Shown piece by piece: positions 31,926-39,364 of a DNA stretch of 64,000 bases (position 1 is its first letter; each line of letters begins with the position of its first letter). Source of the DNA: Hyphomicrobiales bacterium (GTDB lineage: Bacteria; Pseudomonadota; Alphaproteobacteria; Rhizobiales; Devosiaceae); contig UCAU01000004.1 in the NCBI GenBank assembly GCA_900470445.1, positions 108,510 to 172,509 of the forward strand, in the 5' to 3' direction. The notes under the pieces are model-generated. The model did no database searches. It was not told the origin of the DNA and worked only from the letters and a program-made list of their open reading frames with translations. A program made the translations under genes and the position numbers.

Positions 31926-32471
31926 ATGAAAATCAAGGTTCTCACCGCCACATTTTTAATGATGCTTGCCATCACGGCGCCAGTGCTTGCTCAAGGCCAG
32001 GGAAATGGCAATGGCAATGGTAATTCCGGCCAGTCGGAGGGCGGCAATAACGGGAATGGCAATGGCAATGGTGGGAACGGCAATGGCGGCAATAACGGCC
32101 CGGCGGATACGCCCGGCGGGAACCGCAGTCGCGAAGATGGCGACTCCGATGCAAATCCCGGAAAAGGCAATAATGGCGCCAACCACGACAATGGCGCGAA
32201 CGGCCCCCGTTCAAAGGATTCCTCGCCGCCGGCCGAACCGGTTATAATACCGGAAGACGAACTGCTGCCGATGGTCGAAGCGGGCGAGGCAGTCTCGCTG
32301 GTGTCGCTGCTGCCGGACATAAAGACCCGGACCGGTGGCCAGATCATCGATGCGCAACTGGTTCGCGCTGAACGCTCGTTGGTCTATGTCGTCAAGGTGT
32401 TGACGCCAGCAGGGCGAGTGGGGACTGAATATTACAATGCCCGCTCCGGCTCACATATCGAGGTGCCATGA
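31926..32471 (+). CDS. Secreted Asn-Gly-repeat protein with PepSY-like C-terminus
   Basis: Starting at ATG 31926 (181 residues) places a proper signal peptide first (VLTATFLMMLAITAPVLAQG). Residues about 24-75 are almost only Gly and Asn, with a GGCAAT hexamer repeat in the DNA. An acidic linker follows. The last 60 residues look like a PepSY unit: MVEAGEAVSLVSLLPDIKTR, then IIDAQLVRAERSLVYVVKVL and GTEYYNARSGSHIEV. PepSY domains bind or inhibit peptidases and occur beside two-component systems. Its stop overlaps the response-regulator start (ATGA), so it is the first gene of that operon and a likely input or accessory protein. Confidence 0.72.
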   Translation: MKIKVLTATFLMMLAITAPVLAQGQGNGNGNGNSGQSEGGNNGNGNGNGGNGNGGNNGPADTPGGNRSREDGDSDANPGKGNNGANHDNGANGPRSKDSSPPAEPVIIPEDELLPMVEAGEAVSLVSLLPDIKTRTGGQIIDAQLVRAERSLVYVVKVLTPAGRVGTEYYNARSGSHIEVP

Positions 32472-33133
32472 CGCGGATTCTCATTATTGAGGATGATGAT
32501 CGAATTGCGGAGACATTGTCCGCCGGTCTTGGTCGTTCCGGCTTTCTGGTGGAGCGCGAAAGCGATGGCGAGGCGGGCTGGTATCGCGGCGATACCGAAG
32601 AATTCGACGCCATCGTGCTGGATCTGGGCCTGCCCCAGATCGATGGCCTGACGGTCCTCAAGCGCTGGCGCCAGGCCGGCCGCATGACCCCCATATTGAT
32701 CCTGACGGCCCGGGTGCAATGGGAAGAGCGCGTGGAAGGCATCGAAGCTGGGGCCGATGACTATGTGATCAAGCCCTTCCATGTCATGGAGATCGCCGCC
32801 CGCCTGCGGGCATTGGTACGGCGCGTCAACGGCCACGCGACATCGGTGATTTCCTTTGGCTCTTACCAGCTCAACCTGCGCACCTTGTCGGTCACCAGCG
32901 ATGGTCTGCCGATCGATCTGTCGCCGCAGGAATTCAAGTTGGTGTCCTACCTCGTGCAGAACCGCGGACGTGTCCTGTCGCAGCTGCAGATCACCGAGCA
33001 CATCTACAACCAGGATTTCGAGCGCGATTCCAACGTTGTCGAAGTGCTGGTCGCCAGGGTCCGCAAGCGCCTGGCCGCCGACGTGATCAAGACGCGACGG
33101 GGCTTCGGCTATACGCTTGGTGACGGATATTGA
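32468..33133 (+). CDS. OmpR/PhoP-family response regulator
   Basis: The 221-residue protein has a receiver domain with the acidic cluster EDDDR at the start, the phospho-acceptor D52 (IVLDLGLPQIDG), Thr/Ser (LILTAR) and K102 (YVIKPF). A winged-helix DNA-binding domain follows (LSPQEFKLVSYLVQNRGRVL, VVEVLVARVRKRL, TRRGFGYTLG). All phosphorylation residues are intact. The closest pattern is PhoP/QseB-like. The gene overlaps both its upstream PepSY-like gene (ATGA) and its downstream kinase (TTGA), so the trio is translated as a coupled unit. Confidence 0.93.
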   Translation: MTRILIIEDDDRIAETLSAGLGRSGFLVERESDGEAGWYRGDTEEFDAIVLDLGLPQIDGLTVLKRWRQAGRMTPILILTARVQWEERVEGIEAGADDYVIKPFHVMEIAARLRALVRRVNGHATSVISFGSYQLNLRTLSVTSDGLPIDLSPQEFKLVSYLVQNRGRVLSQLQITEHIYNQDFERDSNVVEVLVARVRKRLAADVIKTRRGFGYTLGDGY

Positions 33134-34473
33134 GCGTTTATTCCCTGCGACTGCGGCTGATGTCGCTGGCCGTCGTTTGGGTCCTTATCTCGCTCGTCGC
33201 GGCCGCGCTGGTGCTGCAATACCTGTTCACGATCAATGTCGAGCGCAGCGCCCGGGAAGAAATGACGGCGACTATTGCCAGGCTTGCCGCCCTGATCGTC
33301 CCGGAGGCAAATCCGCCTGCCATTCGTTCGCCATTGGCGGATCCGCGCTACGACACACCCTTTGGCGGCCGCTATTGGCAGATCGAGGCGAACGACACCC
33401 AAACCGTCACGCGTTCGCGCTCGATGTGGGATGAGGGTATCGATGTTCCGGACAATTACGAAGGCGTGTTCCACCAGTCTATGCCGAACGATCGCCATTT
33501 GATCCTGCTGACGCGCCGATTGCAGGTCGATGGTCCCGCAGGCCCCCGCACCTATCTCGTCACGGTGGGACAGGATCACGACCCCATCTATCGAGCGACG
33601 CAGGCCTTTGCCCGCGACACCACCCGCTTGCTGATATTGCTGGGTGGAGCGATCCTGGCCGCCGCCTATTTACTGCTACTGCTTGGGCTGGGCCCGATTT
33701 CCCGCATGCGTCAGTCCATCGAGGCCGTTCATCGCGGCGATGCTCCGCGCCTCGAAGGTCGATTTCCCAGCGAAATCGAGCCGCTGGTGGATGAACTCAA
33801 CCGCCTGCTGGCAGTGCGGGCGGTGATGACCGACCGGGCGCGGGCGCGGGCGGCCGATCTTGCCCATGGCCTCAAGACACCGCTGGCTGCCTTGCATGGC
33901 ATCGCCGATCGGCTGTGGGAGAGCGGCAATACACATGAAGCAGATTTGCTGCAGGACCTGTCCTATGAAATGTCCGAGCGCGTCGATTACCAGCTCAAAC
34001 TGTCGGTACTCCGCCCGCGGACGGGCACCGACAATGCCAGTTCGTCCCTGAACACCGCAGTGCTGCGCACTTTAGCGGTTCTTAAAAAGACCGGTCGCGG
34101 CGAAACCTTACATTGGGTTGCTGAATTGGGGACCGATTACCTGGTCGATATCCACCGGCAGGACCTGATGGAACTGGTCGGCGTGCTTATGGAAAATGCC
34201 GCCAAATGGGCTTCGAGCCGCGTCGTGGTTCAAAGCCGGCTCGCCGACAACCGCGCAATTCTGGACATAAGCGATGACGGGCCGGGAATTGCCGATCACC
34301 ATTCCGCCCGCCTGGGAGAACGCGGCCACCGGCTCGACGAAAGCCTGCCGGGCACCGGCTTGGGATTGGCCATTGCCCGGGAAATCCTGGCGCTCAATAA
34401 TGGGGAAATAAGTTTCACGCGAGCTGATATCGGGGGCCTCAGCGTAAGCGTCAGCCTGCCCCTGGCGCGCTAA
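33130..34473 (+). CDS. PhoQ-like sensor histidine kinase
   Basis: The 447-residue product starts at a TTG overlapping the regulator stop. It has membrane helices at about residues 8-32 and 158-182, enclosing a 125-residue periplasmic sensor loop. A HAMP-like linker and the dimerisation helix with H246 in DLAHGLKTPLAAL follow. The GLKTPL form is that of PhoQ-type kinases, unlike the common ELRTPL. The ATP-binding domain has an N-box (LVGVLMENAAKWA), DISDDGPGIAD and GTGLGLAIAREIL. It should autophosphorylate and phosphorylate D52 of the partner regulator. The periplasmic loop is acidic and might sense cations or peptides. Confidence 0.92.
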   Translation: MSVYSLRLRLMSLAVVWVLISLVAAALVLQYLFTINVERSAREEMTATIARLAALIVPEANPPAIRSPLADPRYDTPFGGRYWQIEANDTQTVTRSRSMWDEGIDVPDNYEGVFHQSMPNDRHLILLTRRLQVDGPAGPRTYLVTVGQDHDPIYRATQAFARDTTRLLILLGGAILAAAYLLLLLGLGPISRMRQSIEAVHRGDAPRLEGRFPSEIEPLVDELNRLLAVRAVMTDRARARAADLAHGLKTPLAALHGIADRLWESGNTHEADLLQDLSYEMSERVDYQLKLSVLRPRTGTDNASSSLNTAVLRTLAVLKKTGRGETLHWVAELGTDYLVDIHRQDLMELVGVLMENAAKWASSRVVVQSRLADNRAILDISDDGPGIADHHSARLGERGHRLDESLPGTGLGLAIAREILALNNGEISFTRADIGGLSVSVSLPLAR

Positions 34474-34595
34474 TCCGGCAAATGCCAGTTTGGATCACGA
34501 AGGGTCGAAAGTATTTCTAAATACACTTCTTCAGGATGGTTAGTTGTATGCTGAAGTTTTGCTTACATCCTTTGTAATCATTATGTAATTTATCT

Positions 34596-34609
34596 TTAAA
34601 GTACTTTAA
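34596..34609. promoter_or_regulatory. AT-rich palindrome upstream of DUF1236 gene
   Basis: TTAAAGTACTTTAA is fully self-complementary and lies in a markedly AT-rich stretch (34520-34615) between the kinase gene and the next start. It could be an operator or part of a promoter. It resembles a CtrA box but with a 6-base rather than 7-base spacer. Confidence 0.4.
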
Positions 34610-34677
34610 TTTTTGGAACCTGCCGACGGAACTTTCATTCTCCTTGCTGCCCTTTGCAGTTCATGAGGAGAATGAAA

Positions 34678-35121
34678 ATGAAGAACCTGCTTCTTGCATC
34701 GCTGGCCATAATTGCGCTTGGCGCTGGCCCGGCCCTTGCTCAGGATACTAATGATAACGCCGATACCGGTGCGGCTGTTGGCGGAGTTGCCGGCGGCGCG
34801 ACCGGCGCGGTTGTTGGGGGCCTGGTCTTTGGCCCGCTTGGGGCGGCAATTGGCGGCTTTACCGGCGCCGCCCTTGGCGCCTCGGCCGGCGTGCAGGAAT
34901 CGTCGGTGGAATATGCCCGGCTCAACCCCACCGAACCTGTGGTGATTGAAGGCGACATCGATGTGGGCTTTGCCGTGCCTGACACGGTCGAAGTCCATGT
35001 CATCGAGAACGATCCGGCCTACGGCTATTTCTACACCCAGGACCGGCTCTATTTCGTCGATCTGAGCAACCGCACTGTCGTCTACTCGCCCGGTACCGTT
35101 GTTGCCGTCGAGGCCGATTGA
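34678..35121 (+). CDS. Exported glycine-zipper/DUF1236 protein
   Basis: ATG 34678 is chosen because GAGGAG lies seven bases before it; the product is 147 residues. A signal peptide (MKNLLLASLAIIALGAGPALA) is followed by a glycine-zipper stretch (AVGGVAGGATGAVVGGLVFG, then PLGAAIGGFTGAALG) that could insert in a membrane. A C-terminal DUF1236-like part follows, with VPDTVEVHVIENDPAYGYFY and RLYFVDLSNRTVVYSPG. Such proteins are common in Rhizobiales envelopes, with unknown role. It follows a PhoPQ-like system and precedes another exported protein, so it may be a target of that system. Confidence 0.75.
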   Translation: MKNLLLASLAIIALGAGPALAQDTNDNADTGAAVGGVAGGATGAVVGGLVFGPLGAAIGGFTGAALGASAGVQESSVEYARLNPTEPVVIEGDIDVGFAVPDTVEVHVIENDPAYGYFYTQDRLYFVDLSNRTVVYSPGTVVAVEAD

Positions 35122-35134
35122 GCCGTTTCGCATT

Positions 35135-35161
35135 GGGCTGCCCACCAGGGCGGCCCTTTTG
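35135..35161 (+). terminator. Rho-independent terminator
   Basis: GGGCTGCCC and GGGCGGCCC pair (one G-U) around ACCA, with TTTTG after. It lies 13 bases after the DUF1236 gene stop. Confidence 0.75.
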
Positions 35162-35194
35162 TTGTCGGGGGGCAATCCGTGGAGGAAAATCATC

Positions 35195-36703
35195 ATGAAG
35201 TCCAAGTTACTTGCCAGTTTCGCCCTTGCCGGCGTTCTGCTGTCGACATCGGCGCTTTCCCCGATCGGTCCGCTGGGCGTCCAGCCGGTCCAGGCGCAAT
35301 CTGTAAGCGTCAACTTCGATCTGTTTTTCACTCAATTGGAGCCGCATGGCGTTTGGGTGCGCCACCCGCAATATCGCTACGTCTTCTGCCCGACCGGTGT
35401 TGACAGCAGCTGGCGCCCCTACACACGGGGCCGTTGGCTCTATCTGGAGGATCGCGGCTGGTACTTCGCGTCAGACGAACCGTTCGCCTGGGCGACATAT
35501 CACTATGGCCGCTGGCTCGATGACGACAATCTGGGATGGTGCTGGGTACCCGGCACGAAATGGGCTCCCGCCTGGGTCAGCTGGCGCCAGAGCGACAACA
35601 TCGTGGGATGGGCGCCCCTGCCTCCGGAAGGCGAGGGATATGCCGTTTCCGTGGAAGTCTCGCGTGACGAATTGCCCGAGGGTTATTGGGTTTACGTGCC
35701 CACTGAGCGTTTCGTCGAGCCGCAATTGTCGGCCAGTATCGTTCTTGGCTCCGACCAGCCCGACTATTACGCCCAGACGCAATTTCTCGGGCCGGTGGTT
35801 GTCGAGGGCGACGTCGTCACTAACAACGTGATCGAGGTCAACTATATCGAGCAGCACATCAATCAGCAGGTCACCGTCTACAACGCCGAAGAGGTAAGCG
35901 ACCCCGTAGCCGCGTCCGTGACGGTCGAAGGTCAAACCGTTCAGGTTTTCGACCAAGACGTGGCTGAACCCACCGAAGAAGCGGCACCCGCTGAGGCGGT
36001 CGATGAAGCAGAAGCACCAGAGGTGATTGCGACCGAAGGGGGCAGTGTTGACGCCGAGGGCGGCAAAGGTGCCCAAGCCACCCCGCCTGCAGCTGGCGAA
36101 ACGCCGGAAACCGATTCCGAGATGGCGCCAGAGCCCGCCACTCCAGAGGCGGCGCCAACGGACGAAGCTTCGCCGCCAGCAGCGGAACCTGTTCCGGCCG
36201 AGAAGGACCCCGCTGCGGCCGATCCCGCGGCTCCCGCTACCGAAGAGCCCGCGCCGGCCGACCAGCCAGCCACCACCAAAGAGCCGGCAAGCGCCGACGA
36301 TCCTGCTGCGGCCGAACCGCCATGCCCACCGGAAACCATGGTGGATGGCGCTTGCCCGCCGGAAACTGCCCCCAAGGCCACCGATACCGAAACGGTTGAA
36401 CCGGCGGCACCGGCAGCCGAACCCGCCGAAGCCGCGCCTGCCGCACCGGCAGCCGAGCCCGAGGCACAGGGGGCCGAACCTGTAGCGCCAGAAGCTGTGC
36501 CTGAGGCCGTCGAAACGGCACCGGCCGAAGGCGCCGCTGACAGTGCTGAGGAACCGGCCGAACCGGTTGCGCCGGCCGATGTTGCTCCCGCCACACCTCC
36601 GAACACGGACGCAGAAACGCCGCCGTGTCCGCCGGAAACCATGGTGGATGGCGCCTGCCCGCCGGCGGGCGGCGAACCCACTGAATCGCAACCCGTGCAA
36701 TAA
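35195..36703 (+). CDS. Exported DUF6600-like protein with long Ala/Glu/Pro tail
   Basis: ATG 35195 follows GGAGG and opens a signal peptide ending near VQAQS (502 residues). Residues about 35-160 are Trp/Tyr-rich with the repeated GRWLYLEDRGWYF / GRWLDDDNLGWCWVPGTKWA and PAWVSWRQSDNIVGWAPLPP pattern seen in DUF6600-type proteins. From about residue 255 to the end the chain is nearly all Ala, Glu and Pro. That tail contains the same Cys-bounded motif twice (CPPETMVDGACPP, at 36322-36360 and 36626-36663), encoded by a 23-base identical DNA repeat 303 bases apart. The product is probably a periplasmic or surface-extending protein of unknown function. Confidence 0.72.
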   Translation: MKSKLLASFALAGVLLSTSALSPIGPLGVQPVQAQSVSVNFDLFFTQLEPHGVWVRHPQYRYVFCPTGVDSSWRPYTRGRWLYLEDRGWYFASDEPFAWATYHYGRWLDDDNLGWCWVPGTKWAPAWVSWRQSDNIVGWAPLPPEGEGYAVSVEVSRDELPEGYWVYVPTERFVEPQLSASIVLGSDQPDYYAQTQFLGPVVVEGDVVTNNVIEVNYIEQHINQQVTVYNAEEVSDPVAASVTVEGQTVQVFDQDVAEPTEEAAPAEAVDEAEAPEVIATEGGSVDAEGGKGAQATPPAAGETPETDSEMAPEPATPEAAPTDEASPPAAEPVPAEKDPAAADPAAPATEEPAPADQPATTKEPASADDPAAAEPPCPPETMVDGACPPETAPKATDTETVEPAAPAAEPAEAAPAAPAAEPEAQGAEPVAPEAVPEAVETAPAEGAADSAEEPAEPVAPADVAPATPPNTDAETPPCPPETMVDGACPPAGGEPTESQPVQ

Positions 36704-36716
36704 AGGCTATAAGCAC

Positions 36717-36743
36717 TGCGAGGGACGCCCAGGCGCCCCTCGC
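36717..36743. terminator. Hairpin downstream of the DUF6600-like gene
   Basis: GCGAGGG-A-CGCC and GGCG-C-CCCTCGC form a stem with one mismatch. It lies between convergent genes and has no T-run, so terminator action is uncertain. Confidence 0.4.
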
Positions 36744-36771
36744 TACCCGGACGCGAACTGGCTGTCTGCGA

Positions 36772-37935
36772 CTAGTTCGCGTTGTCGAGCGATACGGCGA
36801 ACATTGCCGCCATGACATCGGATTGGGTGACCATGCCGACCAGGCGCCCATCTTCATCCACGACCGGCAGATGATGCAGGCCGGCATCGGCCATGAAGGG
36901 CACGATCTGCGCGATGTGGGTATCGGGCCGGGCCGCTTTGACCGGAGCGCTCATGATGTCCTCCACCTTGCCCTTGAGCCGGCGGTCGGAATTGCTGATC
37001 GAGCGCAGCCGCCAGCCGAGACCCGAACCGGTGGCCGACATGCCCCAATCGGCCTTATCGAGCAGGTCGGTCTGGGTGAGAATGCCGATTACCTTGCTGT
37101 CGAGATCCACGACAGGCAGCGCCTTGATGTGATGCTCTCGCAGGTGCCGCAAGGCCTCGCGCAGGCTGGTCTTGGGGCCGACCGATTGCACGTCCCGGCT
37201 CATGATATCGGCACAGGTAACGCCACCGGAGCGCCGGTCATAGGCGCGGATTTCGGCGCGATGCAGGATGTCCTCGAGATCGTCGGTGGCTACCGGCATC
37301 ACCAAGTCATATTGGGCGAGAACCGCACTGATATCGGCCTGCGTCACTCCTAGCCGCCCGGTGGGTAGCGGATCAGCCGTGCGATGGGGATGGGCCGGCA
37401 CGGGCGCCAGATGCGGATATCTTCGCCCGGTCAGGTTGTTGAACAGCAAAGCTGCCAGCAGCAAGAGCACCGAATTGGCCAGCACCGGCCACACCACGAA
37501 GCCAAAGCCCGCGGCCTGAATTGCGGGCCCGCCCAGCACGGCCGTCAAGGCCACCGCGCCACTGGGCGGATGCAGGCACCGCAGCGCCATCATGGCCGAG
37601 ATCGCCAGAGCAACCGCTATGCCCGCGGCCAACATCGGATTGCCGATATAGCGCGCGCAGGTCACCCCGATCAGCGCGGCAATGGTATTGCCGCCGATGA
37701 TCGACCACGGCTGGGCCAGTGGGCTCGTGGGCGCGGCAAACAGCAATACCGCGGACGCCCCCATTGGCGCTATCAGCAGCGGAATGTCGGAAGAGCTGCC
37801 GAGCGCCAGGCCGGCAATCAACCCGGTAACGACGATGCCGATCAGTGCCCCGATGGAGGCGCGTAGCCGCTCGCCCAGGCTGACGGGCGCAAGGCCGGGC
37901 ACGAACCGCTTGATGAAGGGGAGGACGCTGGACAT
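36772..37935 (-). CDS. HPP-family membrane protein with CBS pair
   Basis: ATG 37933-37935 opens 387 residues. The N-terminal 190 residues form an HPP domain of four or more membrane helices, with GLALGSSSDIPLLIAPMGAS, VGNTIAALIG-like helices and the diagnostic LHPPSGAVALTAVLGGP. The C-terminal 170 residues are two CBS domains (SRDVQSVGPKTSLREALRHL, IKALPVVDLDSKVIGILTQT; and SAPVKAARPDTHIAQIVPFM, HHLPVVDEDGRLVGMVTQSD). HPP proteins of cyanobacteria and plants have been linked to nitrite transport. CBS domains usually bind adenosyl nucleotides and gate the transporter. The family assignment is firm, the substrate is not. Confidence 0.87.
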   Translation of the reverse strand: MSSVLPFIKRFVPGLAPVSLGERLRASIGALIGIVVTGLIAGLALGSSSDIPLLIAPMGASAVLLFAAPTSPLAQPWSIIGGNTIAALIGVTCARYIGNPMLAAGIAVALAISAMMALRCLHPPSGAVALTAVLGGPAIQAAGFGFVVWPVLANSVLLLLAALLFNNLTGRRYPHLAPVPAHPHRTADPLPTGRLGVTQADISAVLAQYDLVMPVATDDLEDILHRAEIRAYDRRSGGVTCADIMSRDVQSVGPKTSLREALRHLREHHIKALPVVDLDSKVIGILTQTDLLDKADWGMSATGSGLGWRLRSISNSDRRLKGKVEDIMSAPVKAARPDTHIAQIVPFMADAGLHHLPVVDEDGRLVGMVTQSDVMAAMFAVSLDNAN

Positions 37936-38044
37936 TGGGTGGGGATGTAGCAGTGGCGCCGCGCCGCGCCAACTGCCTGCATTGGGTGCCTGTTCTCTCA
38001 AAAGCAGTGCCGCAGGAATTTCCTTCCACGCGCACCGATTACCC

Positions 38045-39364
38045 CTAATCCTCCTTGAGGGCGCGGTTCAGCTGCTCTTCGACGGGGTGGAGAATGTAGG
38101 ACAGCACAGTCCGCTCACCGGTCTGGACGAAGGATTCCACCGGCATGCCGGGGATCAGCACGACGCCCTCGGGCAAACGCGCCAGCTCCTCGCCGGGAAT
38201 GGCGATCCTGGCCGCATAATATTGCTGGCCCGTCGCGGGGTCCTGGGTGGCGTCCGGCGCCACCCGCGCCACATTGGCGAACAATTCCGGCGTGGTGCGC
38301 GGATTCAGCCCGGAAAAGCGGAGCACGGCCTGCTGTCCGACAGCGACCTTGTCGATATCGACCGGCTCGATCCGCACATTGACCATGAGCGGCTCATCCG
38401 AGGGCACGACGAGCATGAGTGTTTCGCCGGCCGCCGCCACGCCGCCCACCGTATGGAGGATGGATTCGTGCACCACGCCGGTTTGCGGGGCGCGGATTTC
38501 GGTACGGGTCAGCCGGTCGCGGTCGGCTATGCGGCGCTGGCCGGCCTCGGCGATCACGCGCCGCGCCTCCTGCAGTTCGGCCAAGGCGCCCGTCAGATAT
38601 TCGTCCTCGATCTGTTCGATCTGCAGGGCTCGCTCGGCGGCCACCGCATGCGATTCGGCGAGGGATGCCACGACACGGCCCAGTTCGCCCTGGGCGGTCG
38701 CTAGTTCCTTGTCGAGGCTGGTGCCGCGGCTGGCCGCGATCAGGCGCTTGTCATAGAGATCGTCGAAATCGGCGATTTCCTGCTCGATCACCGCGACCCG
38801 GCGCTCAATGGCCTGCTTCTGCAGATCGAGCCCTTCCCGTTGGCGTTCGAGCTGGATGATCTGTTCGCGTAATTGGGCAATGCGCCCCGCCTTGGTCGCC
38901 TGCCGCGCCACCAGCACTTGCTGTTCGAGCGCCACCAGCGATTGCAATTGTGTCATATCGAACAGGTCGAGCACCGCGCCGGATAGGGTCACCGTATTGC
39001 GGCCTTCGATCTCGGCGATCAGCCGGGCCTCCTTGGCATAAGCCTCGCGCAACTGGGCTTCCGAGATTGCGAGGGCCGCGGCGATTGCGGTTTGATCCAG
39101 CGTCGCCAACACCTGGCCCTGCACCACGCGATCTTCGTCGCGCACCAGCAATTGGGTAACGATACCGCCCTCGGGATGCTGTACGCGCTTGGCGCTGTCC
39201 TGGACCACCAGCATGCCGGGCGCGATGATCGCGCCGGAAATCTCGGTCATTGCAGACCAGGCGACCAGCCCACCGAACAGACCCAGCACGGCAAACAGCC
39301 CGACCCAGCCATGGCGCTTGAGACTGGTGAGATCACTGGCGGTGGGGACGGCTTCGATGGTCAT
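38045..39364 (-). CDS. Type I secretion membrane-fusion protein (HlyD/PrtE type)
   Basis: The 439-residue product has a short cytoplasmic N-terminus, one membrane helix (residues about 18-40, WVGLFAVLGLFGGLVAWSAM), a lipoyl half (QHPEGGIVTQLLVRDEDRVV), a long coiled coil (about 95-280) and a C-terminal beta domain (IRAPQTGVVHESILHTVGGV, VLIPGMPVESFVQTGERTVL). This is the HlyD family used by ABC-type protein exporters. Its start overlaps the stop of the ABC gene (ATGA). Together with the outer-membrane TolC, which is not encoded here, it would form a channel across the envelope. Confidence 0.92.
   Translation of the reverse strand: MTIEAVPTASDLTSLKRHGWVGLFAVLGLFGGLVAWSAMTEISGAIIAPGMLVVQDSAKRVQHPEGGIVTQLLVRDEDRVVQGQVLATLDQTAIAAALAISEAQLREAYAKEARLIAEIEGRNTVTLSGAVLDLFDMTQLQSLVALEQQVLVARQATKAGRIAQLREQIIQLERQREGLDLQKQAIERRVAVIEQEIADFDDLYDKRLIAASRGTSLDKELATAQGELGRVVASLAESHAVAAERALQIEQIEDEYLTGALAELQEARRVIAEAGQRRIADRDRLTRTEIRAPQTGVVHESILHTVGGVAAAGETLMLVVPSDEPLMVNVRIEPVDIDKVAVGQQAVLRFSGLNPRTTPELFANVARVAPDATQDPATGQQYYAARIAIPGEELARLPEGVVLIPGMPVESFVQTGERTVLSYILHPVEEQLNRALKED

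Noticed and set aside
31990-32110. The GGCAAT-rich stretch as a CRISPR array or noncoding tandem repeat
   Set aside because: It is in frame within an exported protein, encodes Asn-Gly repeats, and has no spacers or conserved 20-40 base units.
34596-34609. TTAAAGTACTTTAA as a true CtrA box
   Set aside because: The spacer between TTAA halves is 6 and not 7 bases, and the sequence is a perfect palindrome, which CtrA sites are not.
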